Shown here one piece after another: positions 8,728 through 17,554 of a DNA stretch of 64,000 nt (the first letter of the stretch is position 1; each line of letters starts with the position of its first letter). Location of the stretch: NCBI RefSeq assembly GCF_020662265.1, contig NZ_VEWM01000063.1:124001-188000 (forward strand), in the 5' to 3' direction. This DNA is from Psychrobacter sp. I-STPA6b (GTDB taxonomy: Bacteria; Pseudomonadota; Gammaproteobacteria; Pseudomonadales; Moraxellaceae). The notes beneath the pieces were generated by a model. That model worked only from the letters and a program-made list of their open reading frames with translations, made no database searches and was not told where the DNA came from. The translations under genes were made by a program, and so were the position numbers.

Positions 8728-9720
8728 TTATTCTGCATCATCTGGCAACAATGCTTGTATATCTTCTGGTAACTCTGCTTTAATCACTGGATAATCAGGG
8801 ATTTGTAGTTGCCATGCGTGCAAACATAAACGCCTAACAGTAGATTTATCATGTGGATTATATTTATCATCACCCAAGATTGGATGTCCAATATGTGCTA
8901 AATGCACACGTATCTGATGGGTTCGCCCTGTTAATGGTGAAGCCTGTATTAGACTTACAGATTGACCAGCTAAGCTAAACCGTTGTAAGACCTCAATATT
9001 TGTCTGACTGGGTTTGGCTTGCTCATCACGCTCATCAACTTTTACTCGCCGTTCCCCATTTGCCAGTGTATAACGAAGCAACGGTGCATCAATTTGCTGA
9101 CTATTTAACACAGGCTGTCCTTGACTGAGACAAAGATATGATTTTTGGATGGTTTTATCCCGCAAATGCTGTTGCAAAACCTTTAGAGTTGAGCGCTTTT
9201 TGGCTATCATCAATAAGCCTGAAGTATCTTTATCAATGCGATGTACCAGCTCCAGATATTTTTTACCTGTACTTTCACGCATTGCCTCTATCACGCCAAA
9301 ATCTACCCCACTACCACCATGCACAGCCATACCCGATGGCTTATCAATGACCAATAGTCCCTCATCTTCATATACGATTCGTTGAAGCAAACTTTGTGCA
9401 AACGCATCACTAATAATAGGCTTTTCTCGAGTTGCCAAAGTAATAGGGGCAATCCGTACAACATCACCACGAGATAGCTTATCGTGAGGCTTACAACGTT
9501 TATTGTTAATCCTTACCTCATCAGAGCGGATAAGCTTATAAACATGAGATTTTGGTAGTCCTTTTAGACGCGCTAAGAGGAAATTATCAATACGCTGATC
9601 ATGTTGGTTGCGCGTCACCTGCAAATAGTTCACTTGTTGAAAATTTGCAATATCATCATCAGCGCTTTGTGGACGGTGCTTTGAAGAAGTCTTTATGGGC
9701 TTTATTTCTGCATTTGTCAT
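8728..9720 (-). CDS. rluC: 23S rRNA pseudouridine synthase RluC
   Basis: RluA-family enzyme making pseudouridines (955, 2504 and 2580 in E. coli numbering) in 23S rRNA. An S4 RNA-binding domain lies at about residues 41-85, then the catalytic domain with HRIDKDTSG at 160-168, catalytic Asp163, and GRTHQIRVHLAHIGHPILGD near 265-284. At 330 residues it is the usual length. RluC rather than RluD is supported by divergence from rne across the long spacer, the conserved arrangement in gammaproteobacteria. The HAD phosphatase follows. Confidence 0.93.
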   Translation of the reverse strand: MTNAEIKPIKTSSKHRPQSADDDIANFQQVNYLQVTRNQHDQRIDNFLLARLKGLPKSHVYKLIRSDEVRINNKRCKPHDKLSRGDVVRIAPITLATREKPIISDAFAQSLLQRIVYEDEGLLVIDKPSGMAVHGGSGVDFGVIEAMRESTGKKYLELVHRIDKDTSGLLMIAKKRSTLKVLQQHLRDKTIQKSYLCLSQGQPVLNSQQIDAPLLRYTLANGERRVKVDERDEQAKPSQTNIEVLQRFSLAGQSVSLIQASPLTGRTHQIRVHLAHIGHPILGDDKYNPHDKSTVRRLCLHAWQLQIPDYPVIKAELPEDIQALLPDDAE

Positions 9721-10909
9721 ATTTAATTAGGTGTTTGGCAAAAGATTTGCTATAGTTTACCACGTTGAGGTACCTATCATGAGAGTAGATACACTCATAT
9801 TATGCCTTTTGCATAATATCTCTCTACTTATGTTAGCTCAACCCATAAACTTTTTTATTTACTACCATAAACCCTTATCAAGCTTACAACTATGATGAGA
9901 TATTATGGTATGAATTACTTAACTCAACGCACGACCATCAGTATTTTATTAGACAGGACTCAGCAACTTACTGCCCGATACTTACTTACAATAAGTATTT
10001 ATGGCAACTTTTGAGTCAGTCATAAAAGAAAAAGCATGAATATGTTTTGGTTAGCAGATGTTGAGCAAGTCACATGACTGTATCCATAAGATAATGAATG
10101 GCGGTCAAACGAATTTATCTTGACGACATTGACAAAATATACCTTATTCACAACTTACTGAATATTTATTCGTTTGCCAAGTACGCCCCGCCACTGCACA
10201 CACTGCTTTTATTGTGCAACACTATCTTGATGACTATCATGATTTGACACTAATTTGTGATGTCAGTTTTGCTTGGGTCATTACCCATCAAACTAACACA
10301 TTTAAAAATATTGCATTGTTTCTATCATCTTATTTAGGCATTTAAATACTTTAAGCACCATTATGAGTACATAGAAACATTCCAACATATAAAAGTCTGG
10401 CAGATATTTGTCCAAACGATGATTTGAGCAAACCGCTCACAGCAATACAATACGCCCATACTTTTATTATGTAGACAGCAAGGTTTATAAATGACAAAAA
10501 ATAGAATGAATGTTGTCCATCGACAAGTACATCAATACAAACAAAACTCACAACTGCCACTGGCAACATTGAGTGACCCTGTAATGATACCGTCGATAGA
10601 TAAAACATAACTGCTCCAATATTGTAAAAGTGGATACATTTATCAAAATCCTTTATCAATATCAGACATGACACTTGATAGACAAACTTTTACAAGATAG
10701 GGTGTGTTACATTCATTTGCATATGCACTAATATGCCGTCATATCACATAACTTAATGTAAAAACACGTTATACTTTTGACAGCCTCTATTTAGACTTAG
10801 CATACATCACAACTTTGTGCTTCCAATACTTGCTACTGCCCATCTATTCAATATAGCGATATCTTTGCATCATACTATGGCGTGTGCTCTAAAATAGACA
10901 GGACACACC
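9721..10909. other. 1.2-kb spacer between rluC and rne
   Basis: Contains the rluC and rne promoters and probably a long rne leader, as rne is autoregulated through its 5' UTR in enterobacteria. The middle (about 10098-10600) carries broken plus-strand coding sequence, listed as a pseudogene. I see no intact gene. Confidence 0.6.
10098..10600 (+). pseudogene. Possible decayed gene remnant between rluC and rne
   Basis: An ATG at 10098 opens a frame reading MAVKRIYLDDIDKIYLIHNL and on to about 10170. Protein-like sequence then continues in the next frame: it is open from 10133 to the stop at 10343 and includes VQHYLDDYHDLTLICDVSFA and KNIALFLSSYLGI. After stops at 10343, 10352 and 10364 the same frame resumes (NIPTYKSLADICPNDDLSKP) up to a stop at 10472, then breaks up. 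Balanced amino-acid composition across stops and a shift suggests a recently inactivated gene. I do not recognise the family. Chance open reading in AT-rich DNA is the alternative. Confidence 0.4.
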
Positions 10910-13900
10910 ATGAAACGTATTCTTATCAACGCTACCCACAACGAAGAAATTCGTGTTGCCTTGTGCAAAGGCAATCATCTATACGATTTTGACCTAGAAA
11001 ACCGTACCCGTGAGCAGAAAAAAGCAAACATCTATAAAGGACATGTCACCCGTGTCGAGCCATCTCTTGAGGCTGTCTTTGTAGAATATGGCTCACAACG
11101 TCAAGGCTTTTTACCCATTCGTGAAATTGCCAATGAATATCTCTCTGGTAATCCTCGTGATGAAAATATCAAGAAACTCATCAAAGAAGGTGATGAGCTG
11201 ATTGTCCAAGTCGAAAAAGAAGAGCGAGGCAACAAAGGTGCGGCACTATCAACCTATGTTTCACTGGCTGGTCGCTACTTGGTTCTGATGCCAAACAACC
11301 CTCGTGGCGGTGGTATCTCTCGCCAAATCTCTGGTAAATTACGTGAAGATATGAAACGTATGCTCAGTAACCTTGACCTACCCAAGGGCATGAGTGTCAT
11401 AATCCGTACAGCAGGTATTGGCAAGACTCAAGAGGAACTACAACATGACCTCAACCATCTGTTGAACATCTGGAGTGCCATTCAGGAACAGAATAAAAAA
11501 TACCCTTCACCACGCCTTGTCCATCAAGAAGCAGGTGTGGTTACGCGTGCTGTACGTGACTACCTGCGTGATGATATTGGTGAAATCTGGATTGATAATG
11601 AAAATGCCTATACTGAGGCAGCCAATTTTATCAAAGCGGTCATGCCTAGACAGATAGATAAACTGCGCAAATATACAGATTATGAGCCAATGTTTGCAAA
11701 CTTTGGCATCGAAAAACAAATCGAAACCGCCTATCAGCGTGAAGTACGCCTACCCTCTGGTGGCTCTATTGTGATTGACCAAACGGAAGCCTTGGTATCC
11801 ATTGATATCAACTCTGCCAAATCAACCAAAGGCTCAGATGTCGCCGAGACAGCCTATCATACCAACCTTGAAGCTGCTGATGAGATTGCCCGTCAGCTTC
11901 GTCTACGTGATATGGGTGGTCTGATTGTTATTGACTTTATTGACATGAATGATAGCAAGCATCAGCGAGATGTTGAAAAACGTCTGGTTGAAGCAACTAA
12001 ATATGACCGTGCGCGTGTCCAGTTTGGTACAATTTCTAAATTTGGCTTGATGGAAATGAGCCGTCAGCGCTTACGCCCATCGTTAGAAGAATCAACAGGC
12101 TACATTTGCCCTCGCTGTCATGGTAACGGCATGATTCGTGACCTACGCTCGCTTTCTTTATCTATCATGCGTCAAATTGAGCAAATTGCTTTAAAAGAAC
12201 GCCAAGGGGAAGTACAAGCAGAAGTACCAACCGATATCGCTGCCTTTTTACTAAATGAAAAACGTGACAGCCTAGTCTATCTAGAGCAAGATAGCGGTAC
12301 TCGTATTACCATCTTGCCACATGCACATTTAGAATCACCACAATTTAAACTGCTCTTTAACCGCGATGGCTTTGCGCCTTCTAGTTATGAGCGTATCAGC
12401 GATGCTCAGCAACAAGAAACCAGTGACCTAGGTTATGATGTCAACTGGCAAACCGCCGAAACAGAACGCCCCGAGCAACAACCTGTCAGACAACCTCATG
12501 CCAGCCTTGCCAATACTCCCAAATCACAGACAACTGTAAAAACAACAGGTGTCACAACACCAAGCATGGCAAGTACAAACAATGCAGTTACTGAAACAAA
12601 ACCTGCTGCTGTTGCATGGCTATCTAACCTTTTTGCACCTTCTCCAGAAGCAAAACCAACAGACCATATCAGTAGTCAAGATGCTGCTCAAGCAATTGAA
12701 TCTATTGTTAATACTGGGGCAAAAAGTCGCGGTATCTTTGGGCAAGTGGCAGAAGCGCCTATTGCATCACAAACCCAACCTGCTTACAGTGGCGCACAAG
12801 TAGAGCCTGAAACGACACAGCAACCAAAAGAAAAAGATGAAACAAATAAGCGTCAACGTAAATCTCGTCATAATGTAAAATCAAAACACAGCAAAACAAA
12901 ATCAAGAGGCTCTCGCAGAGATGAGCGTACTGATGGTGCTAATACAAAAGACAACCGTCAAGATAATAAACGCACTGAGACACAAGATAAAGATAATGGT
13001 CATCAGGTCTCAACTGAGCAAAACGACTTGCCAAAACGCAGCTCACATAGCAGACGTGAGTCACGAGGTGCAATTGAACGCTCAGAGACTTTAACTGCAA
13101 GTAATCACAAGCAACCACAGCACAAAGCAGATGCTCACTCCAACAAACCTGAGCAAAAGGCAGCAAATACATCTGTAGAAAATATAGAAAAAAATGCCTT
13201 AAACCCAAATGAAATCAATCTAAGGGTTAGCGCATCGCCTCTATCACTAAAAGAACCTGAAGTTGTGCATTTATCATTAGATGAAACGGCAAACAAAGCG
13301 AAAAAGACTGAGCAAAAAGCGCAGGCTCATACAACTGCAATAGAAGAAGTAGAGCAAAAGGCCAGCTCTGAATCAGCTCATACCAATGATACGACTGATA
13401 AATTAAAAAATACTGCTTCAGATATCAGTAGTGTTAATACAGACAGTAATGACTCAAGCACTATTGAAGATGCACCTAACGTAAGCAAACAGAATGATGC
13501 TTCTACATCTGATGATATGGCTGCAACAATAGAACCAAAAACTGAGCTATCTCATCCAGAAGAAGATACTGACCATACATCATACTATGATGTTGAGCAG
13601 CTATTTGCAGAGCGCTATGCAGCCGCCAAACAATATGGCAAAGCCAGTAATGACCCTCGTGTCGTCAGAGCGCAACAACAAAAACAAGTGGTTGTTGCAT
13701 CTACCAGTAGCAGCCTAGCGGCCATCTCAGGCAGTGTTGGTGAGTTTATCCACACCTACCTACCTCAGGCACAACAGCTATTAGCAGAGCAAGGCGTGAT
13801 TGCTTGCTTCTTATCTGCATTACAACAGCGACAAACAGCAAGTCAAAACCCAGCTGATAACGCAAATGATGTAGAGCAAAGCTTTAGCAACTATGGCTAT

Positions 13901-14794
13901 CAACCACTGGCTGACGACTATTTAAGCCAGTTTGAAAAAATGACAGCCGCAGTCGCACAGTTTGCTACAGCACAAGGCAAGACTGAAGCACAGCCCTCTG
14001 TTATTGGTCAAAGAGCCAGTAATGACCCTCGTGGTCAGCATCCTGACTATGTCGCAACAACACCTGCTCATGAGGTTCAGCCGACACAGCCCAGTTCAAA
14101 TGAGTCTAGCCACACAAATGCACAAGCAGACTTTTTACCAGCAGAAACTGTTGGAAAATATATCTTGCGTATCCTAGCTCAGCATGGTGAAACACTGCTT
14201 GAAGCTGGAAAAACTGAAACTGCATTTTTACAGGCTCTACAACAACACAGTAACAGAGCAGATGTAGAAAAGCACTTTGCTAATGCACTGGCATCAGAAT
14301 CTCAGGCTCAAGCCGTCGAAAAGGAAAGTGAGCAAATGCTACATCATGCTGATATATCATCAGTACAGAATGAAGTGACCGCCTCAGATATTTCTGATAT
14401 TGATAACAACTCAGATAAAGCTGAAGCTTCTACAGAGGTAGTACAAGAGAAAATATCAGAAATATCTCATACTGAGTCTGAAGTGGAAGACGATAGTCCA
14501 GCAGAGAATAATGCAAACAGCGACGCTCAAAATGAAGCCAAAGCAGAAGCTGGCAAAACCAGTGTTGAAAGCTACAAAAGCATGATTGAGACTGTTTCAG
14601 AGCAACTGCTATCACAAACAGGACTATTTAACTTAACACCTGCAAAAGTCACACCCAAAGCAGGCAGTAAAGTACCAAAGTCTCGGACACGTAAGCCGAA
14701 AACCGAGCATAAAAAGCCAACTCAAGCTGAGCGACAAAAAAGCAAAGCAGAAGACAAAAAGACTGAGGATAAAAAGATAGAGGACAAAAAATAG
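10910..14794 (+). CDS. rne: Ribonuclease E, with very long disordered C-terminal tail
   Basis: Essential endoribonuclease for mRNA decay and rRNA/tRNA maturation, and scaffold of the degradosome. The N-terminal half is canonical: S1 domain at about 35-125, catalytic Mg-binding Asp299 (SIDINSAK) and Asp345 (VIDFIDM), and the Zn-link CPRC at 400-403. From about residue 520 on the chain is low-complexity, rich in Gln, Glu, Lys, Asn, Ser and Thr, with an Arg/Lys-rich block near 645-670 (a likely RNA-binding site). ASNDPR occurs twice, at 912-917 and 1036-1041, each within a better-ordered segment. At 1294 residues it exceeds E. coli RNase E (1061). An AGGA ribosome site precedes the ATG. Confidence 0.95.
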   Translation: MKRILINATHNEEIRVALCKGNHLYDFDLENRTREQKKANIYKGHVTRVEPSLEAVFVEYGSQRQGFLPIREIANEYLSGNPRDENIKKLIKEGDELIVQVEKEERGNKGAALSTYVSLAGRYLVLMPNNPRGGGISRQISGKLREDMKRMLSNLDLPKGMSVIIRTAGIGKTQEELQHDLNHLLNIWSAIQEQNKKYPSPRLVHQEAGVVTRAVRDYLRDDIGEIWIDNENAYTEAANFIKAVMPRQIDKLRKYTDYEPMFANFGIEKQIETAYQREVRLPSGGSIVIDQTEALVSIDINSAKSTKGSDVAETAYHTNLEAADEIARQLRLRDMGGLIVIDFIDMNDSKHQRDVEKRLVEATKYDRARVQFGTISKFGLMEMSRQRLRPSLEESTGYICPRCHGNGMIRDLRSLSLSIMRQIEQIALKERQGEVQAEVPTDIAAFLLNEKRDSLVYLEQDSGTRITILPHAHLESPQFKLLFNRDGFAPSSYERISDAQQQETSDLGYDVNWQTAETERPEQQPVRQPHASLANTPKSQTTVKTTGVTTPSMASTNNAVTETKPAAVAWLSNLFAPSPEAKPTDHISSQDAAQAIESIVNTGAKSRGIFGQVAEAPIASQTQPAYSGAQVEPETTQQPKEKDETNKRQRKSRHNVKSKHSKTKSRGSRRDERTDGANTKDNRQDNKRTETQDKDNGHQVSTEQNDLPKRSSHSRRESRGAIERSETLTASNHKQPQHKADAHSNKPEQKAANTSVENIEKNALNPNEINLRVSASPLSLKEPEVVHLSLDETANKAKKTEQKAQAHTTAIEEVEQKASSESAHTNDTTDKLKNTASDISSVNTDSNDSSTIEDAPNVSKQNDASTSDDMAATIEPKTELSHPEEDTDHTSYYDVEQLFAERYAAAKQYGKASNDPRVVRAQQQKQVVVASTSSSLAAISGSVGEFIHTYLPQAQQLLAEQGVIACFLSALQQRQTASQNPADNANDVEQSFSNYGYQPLADDYLSQFEKMTAAVAQFATAQGKTEAQPSVIGQRASNDPRGQHPDYVATTPAHEVQPTQPSSNESSHTNAQADFLPAETVGKYILRILAQHGETLLEAGKTETAFLQALQQHSNRADVEKHFANALASESQAQAVEKESEQMLHHADISSVQNEVTASDISDIDNNSDKAEASTEVVQEKISEISHTESEVEDDSPAENNANSDAQNEAKAEAGKTSVESYKSMIETVSEQLLSQTGLFNLTPAKVTPKAGSKVPKSRTRKPKTEHKKPTQAERQKSKAEDKKTEDKKIEDKK

Positions 14795-14915
14795 TCTGAT
14801 ATCTGATGGTATCTACTATCGTTGCCTCAAGATAAAACCACTATCAGAGCATAAGGAAAAAGTGTGGACTTTCTACATCTGTAGTGGCTTTATTTAAGAT
14901 TAATCATATCAATCA

Positions 14916-14949
14916 AAAAGCCCCTTTCTATATATAGAAAGGGGCTTTT
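14916..14949. terminator. Bidirectional terminator between rne and DUF808 gene
   Basis: A near-complete palindrome with arms AAAAGCCCCTTTCTATA and its inverse, centred on TATATA. The GC-rich core is flanked by A-runs on one side and T-runs on the other, so it can end both convergent genes. Confidence 0.88.
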
Positions 14950-14975
14950 ATTGATTATCAATAATCAACAAAACA

Positions 14976-15878
14976 TTAAGCACGTGCTTTTTGTATCATG
15001 GTTATAATAAATAGTAACACCGCACCAACCACAAAACCAATCACACCATTTAACACAGCCGTTGATACACCTGAAAAAACACCCGTTAAATGTGCAATAT
15101 CTTCTACAGCATGATGTAAATAACCAATACCATGAACCAAAATACCACCACCAACTAAGAACATGGCAACAGTACCTGCAATGGATAAAAACTTCATCAG
15201 CTTTGGTGCTGCCGCTAACAAAAACTTACCAATTTTTTGTTTTCCAGCGTCAGGTTTTTGCAACAAATGTAATCCTACATCATCAATTTTGACAATACCA
15301 GCAACCAAACCATAAACACCAATGGTAATTGCAACAGCAACAATACTCAACACCAATGCTTTGGTTAATAACGTTGCCCCAACAGTTGCACCAAGAGTAA
15401 TCACAATAATTTCTGCAGATAAAATAAAATCAGTACGAATCGCACCTTTAATTTTCTGCTTTTCATAAGCAACCAAATCTATATTTTCATCCATATTTGC
15501 TTCCCGCCGAGCTTCATGCTCTGCATCATGAGGCAACAAATGAGGCCAGAACTTATGAATAACTTTCTCTGCCCCTTCATAGCAGAGATACAAGCCACCT
15601 ATCATCAGTAGTGGTGTGACTAACCGTGGCTCAATACTACTAATAAGCAAAGCCACAGGCACTAAAATTAACTTATTAACAAACGACCCTTTTGCCACTG
15701 CCCAGACTACTGGCAACTCACGATTAGGTTTTACTCCCGTTACCTGCTCAGCATTAAGTGCTAAATCATCACCCAGCACGCCAGCCGTTTTTTTGGCAGC
15801 CACCTTGGTCATAACAGAGACATCATCCAAAATTAGACTAATATCATCAAGTAATGCTAATAGGCTAACACCTGCCAT
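14976..15878 (-). CDS. DUF808 (YedI) family inner-membrane protein
   Basis: Conserved membrane protein of unknown function, 300 residues. The N-terminus MAGVSLLALLDDISLILDDV followed by KVAAKKTAGVLGDDLALNA is the DUF808 signature, and the region after it holds about six to seven hydrophobic segments separated by a charged loop (HDAEHEARREANMDENIDLV). It is transcribed alone, convergent with rne. GAGG lies about eight bases before the start. Family assignment is firm; a biochemical role is not known. Confidence 0.9.
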   Translation of the reverse strand: MAGVSLLALLDDISLILDDVSVMTKVAAKKTAGVLGDDLALNAEQVTGVKPNRELPVVWAVAKGSFVNKLILVPVALLISSIEPRLVTPLLMIGGLYLCYEGAEKVIHKFWPHLLPHDAEHEARREANMDENIDLVAYEKQKIKGAIRTDFILSAEIIVITLGATVGATLLTKALVLSIVAVAITIGVYGLVAGIVKIDDVGLHLLQKPDAGKQKIGKFLLAAAPKLMKFLSIAGTVAMFLVGGGILVHGIGYLHHAVEDIAHLTGVFSGVSTAVLNGVIGFVVGAVLLFIITMIQKARA

Positions 15879-16356
15879 AAGACCTCCTCAGGTCAATCAT
15901 AAAAAAATATGAACAATATATTAATATAGTCACTTCCAAGATAATACAAATATCTGAAACTAAAAAATAATATACATCATAGGATAATTAAGGTCCGCCT
16001 GCTTATCCATGATAGGTAGGATTATTAATCAATGACCTTTATCATATACTTAAATCAGAATCTTTAGTATTGCTCACACCATGAAAAATTAAATAACATT
16101 AAAATAAGCAATCAGATTATCAAGTCTTGTATGATATATAGCATGGTTATGGTTAGGCTCAATAAATTAAGACCACTTATCACATATCTTTTGATGTCAC
16201 ACTCTAAAAAGACTTTTGACTCAACGTGGTATTATGGAATAATGGTATCTTTTTTCATAACAATGATACTTTATACCCTGATGGTACAAAACCAACCTGA
16301 TATTAACAGCAGACAAACCTTTGCTCATAACCTCACTTTTACTGAAGGATTTATTC
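15879..16356. other. Divergent spacer between DUF808 gene and dsbC
   Basis: AT-rich 478-base spacer holding the two promoters. A short plus-strand reading frame (16131-16370) contains one hydrophobic stretch but has no good ribosome site and runs into dsbC, so I do not call it. Nothing else stands out. Confidence 0.5.
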
Positions 16357-17187
16357 ATGTCACCTATTAACACTACTTTATACAAACGTTCATCTTACCT
16401 TGCAGTATTGATTAGTGTCCTACTTTTTGGTTGTGCTAATAATGAAAATGCTCAAGCGGAGCAAAACACCACTACAAACAATACACCTACCACCAATACT
16501 AACCAAGTTAATACCAGCACTTCGACAGAGTCAGATGCCTCTGTGGTTGATGCTTTACAAAAAAATCTTGCTGCTTCAGGCATTGAGACTACCATTATTT
16601 CTGCTACTCCAACAGAGATGCCAGATATGTACTGGGTAACGGCTGAAGGTCTACCCTCATTTTTTGCAGATAAGACAGGTCAACACATCATTCAAGGGCA
16701 AATTATACGTATCGGTGATGCAGAGCCAGTTGATATTGCTACGCCACTTCAGACACAAGCTGCCCAGCAAAAACTTGCTGCTGTTGCGAAGGAAGATATG
16801 GTTATTTTCCCAGCAAACGGAGAAACCAAAGGTGTGATTTATGCCTTTACAGATGCTGATTGTGGCTATTGCCGAAAGTTGCATAGTGAAATGCAAGAAA
16901 TTAATGATAAAGGTATTGAAGTACGCTATCTAGCATGGCCTCGTAGCCAGCAGACTGTCCCCAAAATGGAAGCTATCTGGTGTAGTGAAGATCGCAATGC
17001 TGCCATGAATACAGCAAAATCTGGTGGTGAAGTTGCACCTTCAAGTTGCGAAAATCCAGTAGCAGAACAAGTTGAGTTAGGTCTTGGTCTCGGTGTTCGT
17101 GGAACACCAGCAATATTTACGGAATCTGGTGAACAAATTGGTGGCTATTTACCTGCTGAGCAAATTGCTCAAGCACTCGGTATTTAA
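16357..17187 (+). CDS. dsbC: Thiol:disulfide interchange protein DsbC, probable lipoprotein
   Basis: Periplasmic disulfide isomerase. From ATG 16357 (GAAGGA about seven bases upstream; the frame is open from 16321) the protein has a signal with VLLFGC, a candidate lipobox with Cys26, then a Thr/Asn-rich linker, a dimerisation domain (about 75-140) and a thioredoxin domain with CGYC at 169-172 and cis-Pro251 in RGTPA. A second Cys pair (WCSEDRN ... SSCEN) matches the structural disulfide of DsbC. The predicted lipid anchor and linker are unusual for this family. hom follows, the conserved order in Moraxellaceae and pseudomonads. Confidence 0.9.
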   Translation: MSPINTTLYKRSSYLAVLISVLLFGCANNENAQAEQNTTTNNTPTTNTNQVNTSTSTESDASVVDALQKNLAASGIETTIISATPTEMPDMYWVTAEGLPSFFADKTGQHIIQGQIIRIGDAEPVDIATPLQTQAAQQKLAAVAKEDMVIFPANGETKGVIYAFTDADCGYCRKLHSEMQEINDKGIEVRYLAWPRSQQTVPKMEAIWCSEDRNAAMNTAKSGGEVAPSSCENPVAEQVELGLGLGVRGTPAIFTESGEQIGGYLPAEQIAQALGI

Positions 17188-17283
17188 TACCCAAAATTGC
17201 CTTTGTCCTACCCATCTTAACAAATTGATAAACATGAAATAATTGGTGCATCATCCACATATACATAGTATATTGGTAGCAAT

Positions 17284-17316
17284 AATGGTGATTATCCTCT
17301 GTGTATAATCACCATT
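17284..17316. terminator. Perfect 12-base hairpin downstream of dsbC
   Basis: AATGGTGATTAT (17284-17295) and ATAATCACCATT (17305-17316) pair perfectly across nine bases. It lies about 100 bases after the dsbC stop. No T-run follows, so it may be a weak terminator, an mRNA end-protecting hairpin, or an operator. Confidence 0.45.
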
Positions 17317-17394
17317 AATCATGTGCTACTGGCATATGATTTAATGTTTATCAGTGCTTACAATTATTGTAAAACTTTACCAACTCACTTTTTG

Positions 17395-17501
17395 ATAGTT
17401 GAAGAAGACTAAAACAGATGCAAAACAACTGAGTACAGATAGTTTGGTTGTACAGCAAACAAGGGCAACACCTTAACTGTTTAGTAGCACTTTGATTATA
17501 G
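17395..17501 (+). repeat. Dispersed intergenic element, copy A
   Basis: About 107 bases, related to copies B (22399-22509) and C (45728-45841). All share ATAGT-GAA at the left end, ACAG-T-CAA near base 25, a central (T/C)ACAGCAAAC, and a right end CTTTGA--ATA. The two ends are imperfect inverse complements of each other. It ends 53 bases before the hom start and so may be part of the hom leader. Confidence 0.65.
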
Positions 17502-17554
17502 TGAGCATCTTATTATTAACATTTCATAATAACCATCAAGTATTTGAGGATAAT

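Larger units (their letters stand above)
17188..17554. other. Spacer between dsbC and hom
   Basis: Holds a 12-base inverted repeat (17284-17316) and copy A of the dispersed intergenic element (17395-17501), both listed separately. No gene is visible. Confidence 0.6.

Noticed and set aside
10351-10674. Minus-strand open frame of 107 codons with hydrophobic stretches in the rluC-rne spacer
   Set aside because: It is antisense to the broken plus-strand coding segment, has no ribosome site and an odd Cys/Leu-rich composition; its openness is explained by the opposite strand.
12840-13100. Lys/Arg/Gln-rich repeats in rne as a DNA tandem repeat
   Set aside because: Low amino-acid complexity only; no regular DNA period could be seen.
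16131-16370. 79-codon plus-strand frame with one hydrophobic segment before dsbC
   Set aside because: No ribosome site, overlaps the dsbC start, and resembles nothing known; spacer sequence by default.
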